DNA of 64,000 bases, taken from Granulicella tundricola MP5ACTX9. GTDB lineage: Bacteria; Acidobacteriota; Terriglobia; Terriglobales; Acidobacteriaceae. Under the pieces are notes generated by a model that was given only the letters and a program-made list of their open reading frames with translations, was not told the DNA's origin and did no database searches. Where the stretch lies: positions 51,494 through 115,493 of the forward strand of contig NC_015059.1 in assembly GCF_000178975.2 (NCBI RefSeq). Reading direction: 5' to 3'. The translations under genes were made by a program, and so were the position numbers. Numbering within the stretch: the first letter of the stretch is position 1; every line of letters begins with the position of its first letter. This document shows, in pieces, positions 56,116 through 64,000 of the stretch.

Positions 56116-57117
56116 ATGGGTCACTCAGATAAGTCTCCAACCAGTGAAAACACCTTAAGCCAGCCCCTAGTAACGATTTGCGTGACGGCATATCGTCGAC
56201 CAACCATGATTCTCCAATCATTGCTCTCTTGCACCACGCAAGACTATCGGCCGCTCGAAATTAATATTAGTGACGACTCGCCAAATGACCTCGTTGAAAA
56301 GATGGTTCGTTCAGTAGCGGTACCAGAGGGAATCAAGCTGAGCTACCGTCGAAATATCCCCAGCCTAGGTGAACCAGGAAACGTCAATAGTCTTTTCGAG
56401 CATGCCAGCGGACAGTATCTCCTCTTACTTCATGATGATGATGTCTTACTTCCTGGAGCCATCAGAGCTCTGGTAAACGCTATGGCCGATACTCCTGCTG
56501 CTGTGGCCGCCTTCGGAGGTCAAGATGTGATCACTGATAGCGGGGAGCTTGACCCAATTGAAAGCAAAGCGATCAGTCAACGGTTCAAACAAGAGCCCCA
56601 TTTGGCCGGCATCATCACGGACCCGTTGTTATGTAGCTTAGAACATCGGTTTCCAAATGATGGGTATCTAGTGGAATCTGCGGCGGCACGTGCGATTGGA
56701 TATCGTAGCGTTGCCGAGGTGGGAAGGGCGGGGGATTGCGATTTTGCAATTAGGCTTGGCCTACATTATCAGGAACGAAGCTTCATCCTGGTAGCCGATA
56801 CTATCAGCCAATATCGGTTGACGAAGGGTAGTTCTAGAACCAACGTAGGAATTTGCTGGAGGCACTATGAAGTCTTAGCCAAAATGGAAAATCTTACTTT
56901 GCAACAGACAGCCGCTAGAGACGAGTTAATGGAGTTTTACACTCCCTACGCACTTGTTGATAATGCCGTATTTGGTCAACGCCAGAAAGCTCTATCTATT
57001 TTTTTTGCAAAAGGGTACAGACGCCAGTCCTCATTCGTGAGAAGGGCATATCACTTGCTGCTGATTTTCTTCCCACAAATCTATCGGCTCCGGAGGTTCG
57101 TAAACTTAGAGGCATAG
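56116..57117 (+). CDS. GT2-family glycosyltransferase
   Basis: A 333-residue GT-A enzyme. PLVTICVTAYRRPTMILQSL opens the domain, and the metal-binding LLHDDDVLLPGA is intact. AGDCDFAIRLG is the probable catalytic-base region. It starts 2 bp after the fusion gene, so both are made together. This suggests that it transfers the amino or oxidised sugar produced by the fusion enzyme (inference). Confidence 0.87.
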   Translation: MGHSDKSPTSENTLSQPLVTICVTAYRRPTMILQSLLSCTTQDYRPLEINISDDSPNDLVEKMVRSVAVPEGIKLSYRRNIPSLGEPGNVNSLFEHASGQYLLLLHDDDVLLPGAIRALVNAMADTPAAVAAFGGQDVITDSGELDPIESKAISQRFKQEPHLAGIITDPLLCSLEHRFPNDGYLVESAAARAIGYRSVAEVGRAGDCDFAIRLGLHYQERSFILVADTISQYRLTKGSSRTNVGICWRHYEVLAKMENLTLQQTAARDELMEFYTPYALVDNAVFGQRQKALSIFFAKGYRRQSSFVRRAYHLLLIFFPQIYRLRRFVNLEA

Positions 57118-57544
57118 ACAACTTCATCCTTCGTAGCACTAAAGTTGAAGCTTAGAAAGCCTTCCGAAGACGACTAGGCGTGCTAAATTATAGAGTAGTA
57201 AGGGTTTCATCTGATGAACCTGCAGATTCAAGGCCAGCACATGAGGCGTTCACTGACGATACTTGAGTAACTGTTGTAAGGCTGGTTGCGGAAATAGGTT
57301 TTGGCTCTGAGACGGGTCCCTCGAATGCGGCATCCTATGACACGACAGTTAACCCATGATCCGCGATCGAGGTGCGCCGCCATTGTCGGCCCGCGATTGA
57401 CTGTGACTTCATTCTTTTACGACTTCTGAATCTATTCTTTCATCGATGAACTGGTGCTTGGGGGCGTCCCTTGCAGAATGGACGGAGCTTGACAACACAG
57501 TCTCTTTATGTGCTCTTTCGCGCATGGGAAGCGGAGGTAAGGCA
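57118..57544. other. Intergenic region
   Basis: About 430 bp before the phosphoglycosyltransferase if the GTG start is correct. No gene or repeat recognised. It probably holds the promoter for the downstream pair. Confidence 0.4.
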
Positions 57545-58951
57545 GTGATACAGCGGTCCACATGCAACGTCGGCCTGGCAGCTCTTGATGGATTAGTTGC
57601 ACTTATTATTACCGTGTCTGCAATCGTCTATTCGAATTACTCTTTAGCGGGCTTTCATGGTCTTATTAGCCGGCCAATCAACGTGGTGGATGCCGTCTTC
57701 GGCCTCTCGTTCATCGTCCTTTGGCAGTATTGCTTCTCTGTACTTCAACTCTACGATCGATTTGCAACAATTCCAAGCAGGATGGCCGCGATTCTCAAGG
57801 GCGTCCTTGTTATGGCAGTTCCGGTCATGTTTCATCTTGGTTTCTTCCATCCGCGTTTGCTGCGCTTTCAAACCGTTATTCTCACGGTCGCAGCTCTTTT
57901 TGCGTTCGAGGTAGATAGAATCGGCTTTCGTGAGCTGGTCGTAAGTTGGGTCGCTTCTAGAAACCCTCAACACATCCTCATCATCGGAAGTGGACGAAGA
58001 GCTGGTAAGGCGTGGAGGGAAATTCGGACTCGATACCATTCATCTACTAAGGTCTTCGGCTTCGTCGATGATCGTGATCCGTCCGAGATGGCGCCAGATA
58101 TCGCTGATCGTTATTTGGGTAGGATCGACGATCTGGACGAGCTCCTCTTGAGGTTGACAGCCGATATACTCATTATTGCAATGCCAATCCAGTCGTGTTA
58201 CCCCGAAATGCAAAGGGCTGTAACGATGGCTGAAAAGGTGGGCGTGCAGGTTATTTATCTGCAAGATATATATGCAACGACTCATAAAAATGAGCAGCCA
58301 AATCGCCAACTATTTCAAGAACTATTCCCGCGACATGAAAATTATGTAATGCGTTTGGCAGTCAAGCGTGTCGTCGATATAGTGCTTTCGGCTCTTGGGT
58401 TGCTCCTTCTCTCGCCGTTGTTTGTTTGTGTCTTCGTCGCAGTGAAGATGACGAGTCGGGGTCCTGCGTTCTTCAAGCAAAACCGTTTTGGTTATCGGAG
58501 ACGTCTGTTTCCCATGATCAAGTTCAGAAGCATGGTTATCGATGCGGAACAGCGGATGGCAGCTCTTGAGAACGCAAACGAAGCAGGCGGGCCAATCTTT
58601 AAGATAAAGAACGATCCGCGAGTCACCCCGCTCGGGAGATTCCTTCGCTCGACCTCAATTGATGAGTTGCCACAGCTTTGGAATGTGTTGAGGGGGGACA
58701 TGTCGTTAGTAGGTCCGCGACCGATGAGCGTTCGCGATGTGTCTCTCTTCAGCGAAGCAACTCTTATGCGCAGATTCAGTGTCAAGCCAGGTATTACAGG
58801 CCTTTGGCAGGTCAATGGAAGGAGCCATGTAGGTTTCGATAAGTGGATCGAACTTGATGTACGTTACATCGAGCACTGGTCTCTCCTATTGGACATGAAG
58901 ATCTTGCTGCAAACGGTCACAACGGTATTGAAGCGTTCCGGAGCTGCATAG
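57545..58951 (+). CDS. Undecaprenyl-phosphate sugar phosphotransferase (WcaJ/WbaP type)
   Basis: GTG 57545 has GGAGG seven bases upstream; ATG 57446 is the outer alternative. The product is about 468 residues. Four to five membrane helices come first, then a nucleotide-binding-like domain (ILIIGSGRRAGKAWREI). The catalytic bacterial sugar-transferase domain follows: RVVDIVLSALGLLLLSPLF, IKFRSM, LRSTSIDELPQLWNVLRG, and DMSLVGPRP with GITGLWQVNGRS. It transfers a sugar-1-phosphate to undecaprenyl phosphate and starts each repeat unit. It lies 33 bp upstream of a GT4 gene that probably adds the second sugar. Confidence 0.93.
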   Translation: MIQRSTCNVGLAALDGLVALIITVSAIVYSNYSLAGFHGLISRPINVVDAVFGLSFIVLWQYCFSVLQLYDRFATIPSRMAAILKGVLVMAVPVMFHLGFFHPRLLRFQTVILTVAALFAFEVDRIGFRELVVSWVASRNPQHILIIGSGRRAGKAWREIRTRYHSSTKVFGFVDDRDPSEMAPDIADRYLGRIDDLDELLLRLTADILIIAMPIQSCYPEMQRAVTMAEKVGVQVIYLQDIYATTHKNEQPNRQLFQELFPRHENYVMRLAVKRVVDIVLSALGLLLLSPLFVCVFVAVKMTSRGPAFFKQNRFGYRRRLFPMIKFRSMVIDAEQRMAALENANEAGGPIFKIKNDPRVTPLGRFLRSTSIDELPQLWNVLRGDMSLVGPRPMSVRDVSLFSEATLMRRFSVKPGITGLWQVNGRSHVGFDKWIELDVRYIEHWSLLLDMKILLQTVTTVLKRSGAA

Positions 58952-58984
58952 AGATATGGGGATCGGTAGATTGGAAAAGGCATC

Positions 58985-60076
58985 ATGAAAATAGCCATGG
59001 TTCACGACTATTTCACTCAAATGGGGGGGGCGGAGAAGGTCGCCGAGGAGCTATACAACATGCTTCCGGGTGCAGATCTGTTTGCAACTGTGGCTTTGAA
59101 AGACAAGATGCCTGAAAGCATCCGGGACGTGCCTGTTACCACATCGTGGATGCAAAACCTACCCAGAATGCGGGACCTTTACCGTCTCTATTTTCCGCTG
59201 TATCCCTTCGCCGTGAGTTCACTGGATCTGTCGCAATATGATCTTGTGGTGTCGAGCTCTTCCGGGTACGTGAAAGGCGTTCAGGTGGCCCCCGATGCCA
59301 TTCATGTCTGCTACTGCCACACACCGATGCGGTGGGTCTGGAACTTCGACAATTACTCATCGAGAGAATCGTTTGCAGGAGGTGTGAAGGCGGTACTTCC
59401 GACGTTGATTCGAGGTCTGAGGATTTGGGATGAAGCTGCGGCCAGACAGCCCGATCATTTCGTTGCAAACTCTCAAACTGTGGCGGCACGCATCAAGCGT
59501 GCATACGGCCGTTCTGCTGAGGTGATCGTTCCGCCGATCGACATTCACCGTTTTAAGGTTTCTCTCGAACAAGACGATTATTATGTTGTTTTGGCGCGGT
59601 TGGTGCCTTACAAGCGTATCGACCTTGCGGTAAGTGCCTGCACCGCACTCGGCCGAAAATTAGTGGTGATCGGTTCTGGACCAGCCTTAGAAGGGCTCAA
59701 GAAGGACGCAGGTCCTACGATTCACTTTGCGGGACGTGCATCTGATGCTCAAGTAGAGGAGTATGTTTCGAGGTGCCGTGCTCTCATCTTTCCCGGTGAA
59801 GAAGATTTTGGGATGGCCCCGTTGGAGGTTGCCGCGGCGGGTCGCCCAACAATAGCCTATCGGGCTGGCGGAGCGATGGAAACCGTTGTTGAAGGGGTGA
59901 CTGGAGTCTTCTTTAACGAGCAGACGACTGAAGAAGTCGTAGACGCTATCGAGAGGTTCGAACGGCAGGAGTGGGCGCCTTTAGCTATCCGGCTCCATGC
60001 AGAAGGTTTTAGTACTGAAGTATTTCGAGAAAAGTTTGCGGCCTTTTTGCGGCGCGTTGGCGCTCCAATTGACTAA
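58985..60076 (+). CDS. GT4 glycosyltransferase, WbaZ-like mannosyltransferase
   Basis: A 363-residue GT-B enzyme. It begins KIAMVHDYFTQMGGAEKVAE and includes VCYCHTPMRWVWNF and ADAxPD-like PDHFVANSQTVAARIKR. YYVVLARLVPYKRIDLAV and the EX7E motif in EEDFGMAPLEVAAAGRP are intact. The HTPMRW segment is typical of WbaZ-like enzymes acting soon after the initiating transferase, often using GDP-mannose. The position after the wcaJ-type gene supports a second-sugar role. Confidence 0.88.
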   Translation: MKIAMVHDYFTQMGGAEKVAEELYNMLPGADLFATVALKDKMPESIRDVPVTTSWMQNLPRMRDLYRLYFPLYPFAVSSLDLSQYDLVVSSSSGYVKGVQVAPDAIHVCYCHTPMRWVWNFDNYSSRESFAGGVKAVLPTLIRGLRIWDEAAARQPDHFVANSQTVAARIKRAYGRSAEVIVPPIDIHRFKVSLEQDDYYVVLARLVPYKRIDLAVSACTALGRKLVVIGSGPALEGLKKDAGPTIHFAGRASDAQVEEYVSRCRALIFPGEEDFGMAPLEVAAAGRPTIAYRAGGAMETVVEGVTGVFFNEQTTEEVVDAIERFERQEWAPLAIRLHAEGFSTEVFREKFAAFLRRVGAPID

Positions 60077-60116
60077 GAAGCGGAATGGCGGCATATCGCG
60101 TCTGATTGGTAGAACG

Positions 60117-60920
60117 TTAGTGAATATGACTCCCTCTGTCGTCGGCCGATGCTCTAGCGGCGTGGTGAATGGCTTCGTCCAAATCGAGATTGAGAAAGTT
60201 GTTTAGATAGAGACAGAGCGTCATGAGGCTGAGGTTAACTCCAAATAGGGCCTCTGCTAGCTCGTCGAAGCGGTCGTCTGTCTCAGCGACAACCATCGTC
60301 TCTAAAGCGGAGATAAACGGAGTCATCGACTGAAAGGTGCCGTGGGAGGCCGAATGCCCCCTTGCATGCAACGTCTTCACAAGTAGCGCCATAATCGGAG
60401 ATTCGCTGACCTTGTCGGCAAATGCAGCGCGTTGTGCAATGCTTTGAGTACTCCACCGAGGATCATCATCTTTGGGCATGATCTTCATGCTGACCCGAAG
60501 CGCGTTAGCCTTTAGCTTTTGAACAATGCCGGGAACCGGCCTTGTTCCCGACTGAAGCTGGAGGAATTCGTTTTGACGGGAGATAAATTCTTTGTCGAAC
60601 TGCAGGTAACGATCGATTTCGATATCTTCCGCATACTGGAGGTAAGCTGCGTTGACAACCACCTCGACGATCGTCCGCCCGATCGTGACAATCTCTTCCA
60701 CACACATTTGTTCGGCCAATACCTTCACTGAAAGGCCGGCTTGTCGGACCTTTAGAACCGAACCGAAGAGGAGGGCTAGGCGGACTGAAAACTCATATTG
60801 GACGATCGATTCGCGATACATTCGCGCTAGCAGCTCTCTAAACAGCTCCAACCTTATGAGGTGAGCACGAGCTCGTTTAGCGATATCCTGATCCACCACT
60901 ACTCCACGCCCTTCCGTCAT
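60117..60920 (-). CDS. Conserved hypothetical protein, DUF5677-like
   Basis: A 267-residue soluble, mostly helical protein. VTIGRTIVEVVVNAAYLQYAED resembles the helical core of DUF5677-type proteins, and ARGHSASHGTF has two His that might bind metal or nucleic acid. No signal peptide or membrane helix. It converges with the GT4 gene across 40 bp and marks the right edge of the polysaccharide locus. Family assignment is weak. Confidence 0.6.
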   Translation of the reverse strand: MTEGRGVVVDQDIAKRARAHLIRLELFRELLARMYRESIVQYEFSVRLALLFGSVLKVRQAGLSVKVLAEQMCVEEIVTIGRTIVEVVVNAAYLQYAEDIEIDRYLQFDKEFISRQNEFLQLQSGTRPVPGIVQKLKANALRVSMKIMPKDDDPRWSTQSIAQRAAFADKVSESPIMALLVKTLHARGHSASHGTFQSMTPFISALETMVVAETDDRFDELAEALFGVNLSLMTLCLYLNNFLNLDLDEAIHHAARASADDRGSHIH

Positions 60921-61385
60921 CGTTGGAAGGCCAGGCTGACCTCAACTGAAAATCCAGCATTGATTATTGCATTCGGTGATAGCTGTTGAGAATAGGAGAA
61001 CGAAGAGTCATCCGCATCAGATTACCTACGTGCGAACCGTTACCGCACGTAGTCTGTGGCACAAGTGCAGGAATACGCATGTACGGCTACAACTTCAGTA
61101 TCGGCGAAGTGACCGCCTAGGCAATTAGGTTGTGATTGTTTCAATGCATGCTAATGACGGAGGATAAGAGTTCCAGAGTCTCTTGAGACTGTTGCTCCGG
61201 AGAATGCAGTTTGTTGAACGCTAAGCGCTGGAAACGAATCTTTTCTATCGGGCTTCGAGGACTTCAATTCATCCCCGATATTTGTAAAGTGCTATTTACG
61301 AGAGATACAATATCGGTTGGACATGTTGTTCAGGAGCAGGGAAGAGACTGCTAGAAATCAGACCTTGTACCAGGGTGAATCGCTC
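60921..61385. other. Divergent intergenic region
   Basis: About 465 bp between the hypothetical gene and the lipoprotein pair. No gene or repeat recognised; promoters for both directions must lie here. Confidence 0.4.
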
Positions 61386-62243
61386 ATGAAGACTGAAATT
61401 GTGCGTCGGACTGCTGTTGTGGCCCGGGCCGTAGCTGGACTCGCTATATTTGGCGCCTCTGTTGCGCTGACAGGTTGCACGACTTCTGGGTTTGCACTCA
61501 ATGGTGGCACCACAACTCCTCCGACCGGATACGCTTACCTCACTGGAAATTGGGTTTTCCAAACGGTTCCGACCGCGGGCTCTACGCCTTTTTCCTCTTT
61601 GGCGGGCTATGTTGATGAGCAAAGTGGGAACCCTGGCGTCAATGATCTGACAACTGCCGCCTTGCAAGCCCAACAACCGTCCTCCTGCTACTTGGGAGCT
61701 TCATTGATTCCACTACAGGGCGCTTTGCAAGCTGCTGCTTTGGGGCTCCGTTCTTTTTCGGTTAATGCTCAGTTCGTGACGATCAACGCAACAAAGGATG
61801 CTACTGCAACCCATCTCACAGGAACATATTCGATCGACGGGGGGTGTGCAGGTGGAGCAGCAGGAACTATCACCGGAACTAAATACAACGTGCTTACGGG
61901 CACCTATGCAGGGTCGGTAACCGGGAGCAACCCTGCTCAAACGCTAAGGCTATCGCTTTCGCAGAATACCCAGGGTTCCGGCGAGGGTCTGTTCCTTGAG
62001 AGCGGCTCGGCCGTGTTCAACGGTTTCTCATGCTTTAGCAAAGGAACTCTGTCTGCTGGAGCGGGCACAATCATCGGCAACACGGTCGCACTCACCTTCA
62101 CTACCGATGATCCAAGTGGGGCGAAGGTCATTCTGAACGGATCCGTTGATTCAGCAGCAGACGTGCTTACTATCAGTTCTGGCAGCATTACAGGTGGAGG
62201 TTGCGCAGGATCTCTAGCTGCGTCAACTCTCACCCTTCAGTAA
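61386..62243 (+). CDS. Putative lipoprotein, first of a tandem pair
   Basis: ATG 61386 has AGGGTG 8 bases upstream; an open frame from 61317 lacks support. The product is about 285 residues. A basic N-terminus and hydrophobic stretch end in the lipobox LTGC. The mature protein is Gly/Thr/Ser-rich with repeated beta-strand patterns (THLTGTYSIDGGCAGGAAG, YNVLTGTYAGSV). Cys residues appear in matching places in the next gene. No enzyme motif is seen. It is probably an outer-membrane surface or adhesion protein. Confidence 0.7.
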   Translation: MKTEIVRRTAVVARAVAGLAIFGASVALTGCTTSGFALNGGTTTPPTGYAYLTGNWVFQTVPTAGSTPFSSLAGYVDEQSGNPGVNDLTTAALQAQQPSSCYLGASLIPLQGALQAAALGLRSFSVNAQFVTINATKDATATHLTGTYSIDGGCAGGAAGTITGTKYNVLTGTYAGSVTGSNPAQTLRLSLSQNTQGSGEGLFLESGSAVFNGFSCFSKGTLSAGAGTIIGNTVALTFTTDDPSGAKVILNGSVDSAADVLTISSGSITGGGCAGSLAASTLTLQ

Positions 62244-62304
62244 AGATTCAGACACTTCGACGGCTGAGTTACGTGAAGATGTTTATAGGTTTGGGAGTTC
62301 ATCC

Positions 62305-63171
62305 ATGAAGAACGGTCTTGAGGTTGGCGGCAGGTTTGTCGGAAATGTGTGCTTAGGAATAGCGTTAGCAGCCGCCGGCTTAGGTTTAGGTGGCTGCAAG
62401 GTAGGGTCGAGCGGCGGTTCGGGAGGCACTGGTGGAGGCGGTGGGACTTCCGATCCTAATCACGTGTATGCCACTGGTAACTGGCAGATACAGGCCACTC
62501 CGACGAAAGGAGTTGCACCATTCACGTCACTCGGCGGTTTTATCAATGAACAGGGAACAGATCCTGGCATTAACGATTTAACGACCGGTGCTTTCCAAGC
62601 GCAGTCTACAAGCTGCTACGTGAACACGCCAACAGTCCCGCTTCAAGGCGCCGTCCTTGCATATCAGCTGGGTTTGCGTTCTTTTGCGGTTGACGGCCAA
62701 TTCCTCACCATCTCCGCCGCTGAGGACGCAACGGTGACTCATATGACGGGAACCTACTCAATCACCGGAGGATGTGCAGATGGCGCAACCGGGAACTTGG
62801 CAGGGACGAAGTACGCTGCGCTTTCAGGAACCTACAAGGGATCTGTGACCGCTGGCACGACTCCGGAGACGATGCAGCTTGTCTTAAGTCAGTTCCAACA
62901 GGGAACCGGTGATGGCGTATTCCTCGTCTCAGGGAATGCTAGCTTTACTGGCTTTAGCTGCTTTAATCAAGCTTCACTGGCAAGCGCAGACGGCGGCATA
63001 GCGGGAAGCGCTGTTAATCTCTCGTTCGTTACCAACGACCCCACCAGTGCACGTCTCCTTCTTACAGGAACCATCACCTCAGATGCGAAGACTTTCAACG
63101 TAAGTTCAGCAATGGTGACTGGAGGAAATTGCGCTGGCTCGATCGGTACGGCCGTACTTACACAACAGTAA
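62305..63171 (+). CDS. Putative lipoprotein, second of a tandem pair
   Basis: ATG 62305 has GGGAG 7 bases upstream. The 288-residue product has a lipobox ending LGGC and a Gly-rich linker (about 35-47). The mature part closely parallels the preceding protein: ATGNWQIQATPTKGVAPF, NDLTTGAFQAQ, THMTGTYSITGGCADGATG and FSCF. It arose by tandem duplication. It lies 61 bp downstream, so the two are probably co-transcribed. Function unknown. Confidence 0.7.
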   Translation: MKNGLEVGGRFVGNVCLGIALAAAGLGLGGCKVGSSGGSGGTGGGGGTSDPNHVYATGNWQIQATPTKGVAPFTSLGGFINEQGTDPGINDLTTGAFQAQSTSCYVNTPTVPLQGAVLAYQLGLRSFAVDGQFLTISAAEDATVTHMTGTYSITGGCADGATGNLAGTKYAALSGTYKGSVTAGTTPETMQLVLSQFQQGTGDGVFLVSGNASFTGFSCFNQASLASADGGIAGSAVNLSFVTNDPTSARLLLTGTITSDAKTFNVSSAMVTGGNCAGSIGTAVLTQQ

Positions 63172-63209
63172 ACGGCTTTCACCTTGCTCTCATAGCTGCC
63201 TGCATTGTG

Positions 63210-63812
63210 TTAGCGGGATCCGAAACGATCAAAATGCAATCGATAAACGACGCCAATCGTGATCGGCTTTGCGTAGAATGAGCCAGATGTAGTGACTGGC
63301 GTTGAGTAGTGCTGAAGTTGTAGATCGGCTTTAACGGCGAAGCTTCTAGTGATTGTGTAGTCGACACCGATTCCAGGTGAGATCACGGTTGAGGCGCTCT
63401 GTAGGTATTGGAAGGTTCCTTCGGGATTGGGATAACCTCCATTTGCATAGTTGATCTCCCCTCGCCCGATCATGATGTCCAGATAAGGATGAAGATTGCC
63501 ATAGTGTTTGGCAACTTGTATTCCCCCCAGCAAATTCTTGACACTTCCGATATTCCCTTTGAAAAAGGGATATGTTCCCCGGATCTCTATGGAAGGATAG
63601 AGATTGAAGTATGAACGGATGCCAAGATCAACTCCCGCTGTAATTCCAGCATTTTTCCCGCCCGCCAAGCCCGTGTATGTTCCAGTGCCAGCCCCAAAAG
63701 CTGAGATCTGATAGGTCTTTGAAGCTGTAGGTACTGCTTGAGCCCATGCGACGGGGAGAAGGCCTGCGGACCCGCAGATGGTAGTCATGATCACAGAAAG
63801 CGTAGTTCTCAA
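63210..63812 (-). CDS. Outer-membrane beta-barrel protein
   Basis: A 200-residue protein with a signal peptide ending PVAWAQA and alternating hydrophobic strands typical of an eight-stranded OmpA/OmpW-like barrel (IKSYFNLYPSIEIRGTYPF-like strands, GIGVDYTI, ITIGVVYRLHFDRFGSR). It is of the Acidobacteriota outer-membrane barrel type and converges with the lipoprotein pair. It might act with them at the cell surface. Confidence 0.75.
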   Translation of the reverse strand: MRTTLSVIMTTICGSAGLLPVAWAQAVPTASKTYQISAFGAGTGTYTGLAGGKNAGITAGVDLGIRSYFNLYPSIEIRGTYPFFKGNIGSVKNLLGGIQVAKHYGNLHPYLDIMIGRGEINYANGGYPNPEGTFQYLQSASTVISPGIGVDYTITRSFAVKADLQLQHYSTPVTTSGSFYAKPITIGVVYRLHFDRFGSR

Positions 63813-64000
63813 CTTTTACTCCTATCTTCACAAGCGAATGCAAGACGGCCAGCATGGCAATCCCAGATCCCAACTGGGTAGGATGCATTTAACAGATGCT
63901 GCGTGACGCATTGGCGACGCCACCTAATAGAGGATAAACGTTCTTTACCTCTCCCGCCATCCCAAGGAAGTCGCATACGCTGTGATGCTTTCAGACGTCT

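Noticed and set aside
1..64000. CRISPR arrays, rRNA and tRNA genes
   Set aside because: No regularly spaced 25-40 bp repeats, rRNA segments or tRNA folds were found by reading.

Overview
The window looks like part of an Acidobacteriota genome (Granulicella/Edaphobacter/Terriglobus type), most likely a large plasmid or a chromosome carrying an integrated plasmid. This rests on the general character of the proteins (ricin-lectin glycosidases, an AT-hook/lysine-rich small protein, a divided Wzc-type export system) and on a plasmid replicon at 3.8-8.5 kb. No rRNA, tRNA or CRISPR array was seen, so taxonomy is an inference.

Layout. 1-3.8 kb: a frameshifted HAD hydrolase, a membrane protein and small hypothetical genes. 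3.8-8.9 kb: plasmid maintenance, with a RepA-type initiator, an iteron origin with a DnaA box, a parA/ribbon-helix-helix operon, seven arrays of a tetramer repeated every 8 bp, and remnants of ArdC-like and SRAP genes. 5.8-16.2 kb also holds decayed mobile DNA: two inverted IS5-like copies, an ISL3 transposase in pieces and a truncated tyrosine recombinase. Between them lie a secreted glycoside hydrolase and an antitoxin remnant. 16.3-60.1 kb: a very large exopolysaccharide locus. 60.1-63.8 kb: a hypothetical protein, a tandem pair of lipoproteins and an outer-membrane beta-barrel.

How the polysaccharide genes fit together. A WcaJ/WbaP-type phosphoglycosyltransferase (57.5 kb) would load the first sugar on undecaprenyl phosphate, and the adjacent GT4 enzyme (59 kb) would extend it. 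RmlCBAD (20.8-24.4 kb) makes dTDP-L-rhamnose. About ten further GT2, GT4, WbsX and GT-C/GT87 enzymes could build the repeat unit. Two flippases (24.8 and 36.8 kb) and one Wzy-like polymerase (38.1 kb) serve translocation and polymerisation. A Wzc-type chain-length protein, a separate BY-kinase-like ATPase with a degenerate P-loop and a Wza-like protein (49.1-51.9 kb) form the export module. Three intact secreted clan GH-A-like glycosidases and one deleted copy probably trim or release the polymer. A 900-residue fusion of a flavoprotein to a DegT-type aminotransferase (53.4 kb) is the most unusual enzyme.

The two signals most worth attention are the 8-bp-period tetramer arrays around parA, which look like a dispersed centromere, and the flavoprotein-aminotransferase fusion. 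The first 16 kb is rich in pseudogenes, while the polysaccharide locus is mostly intact.
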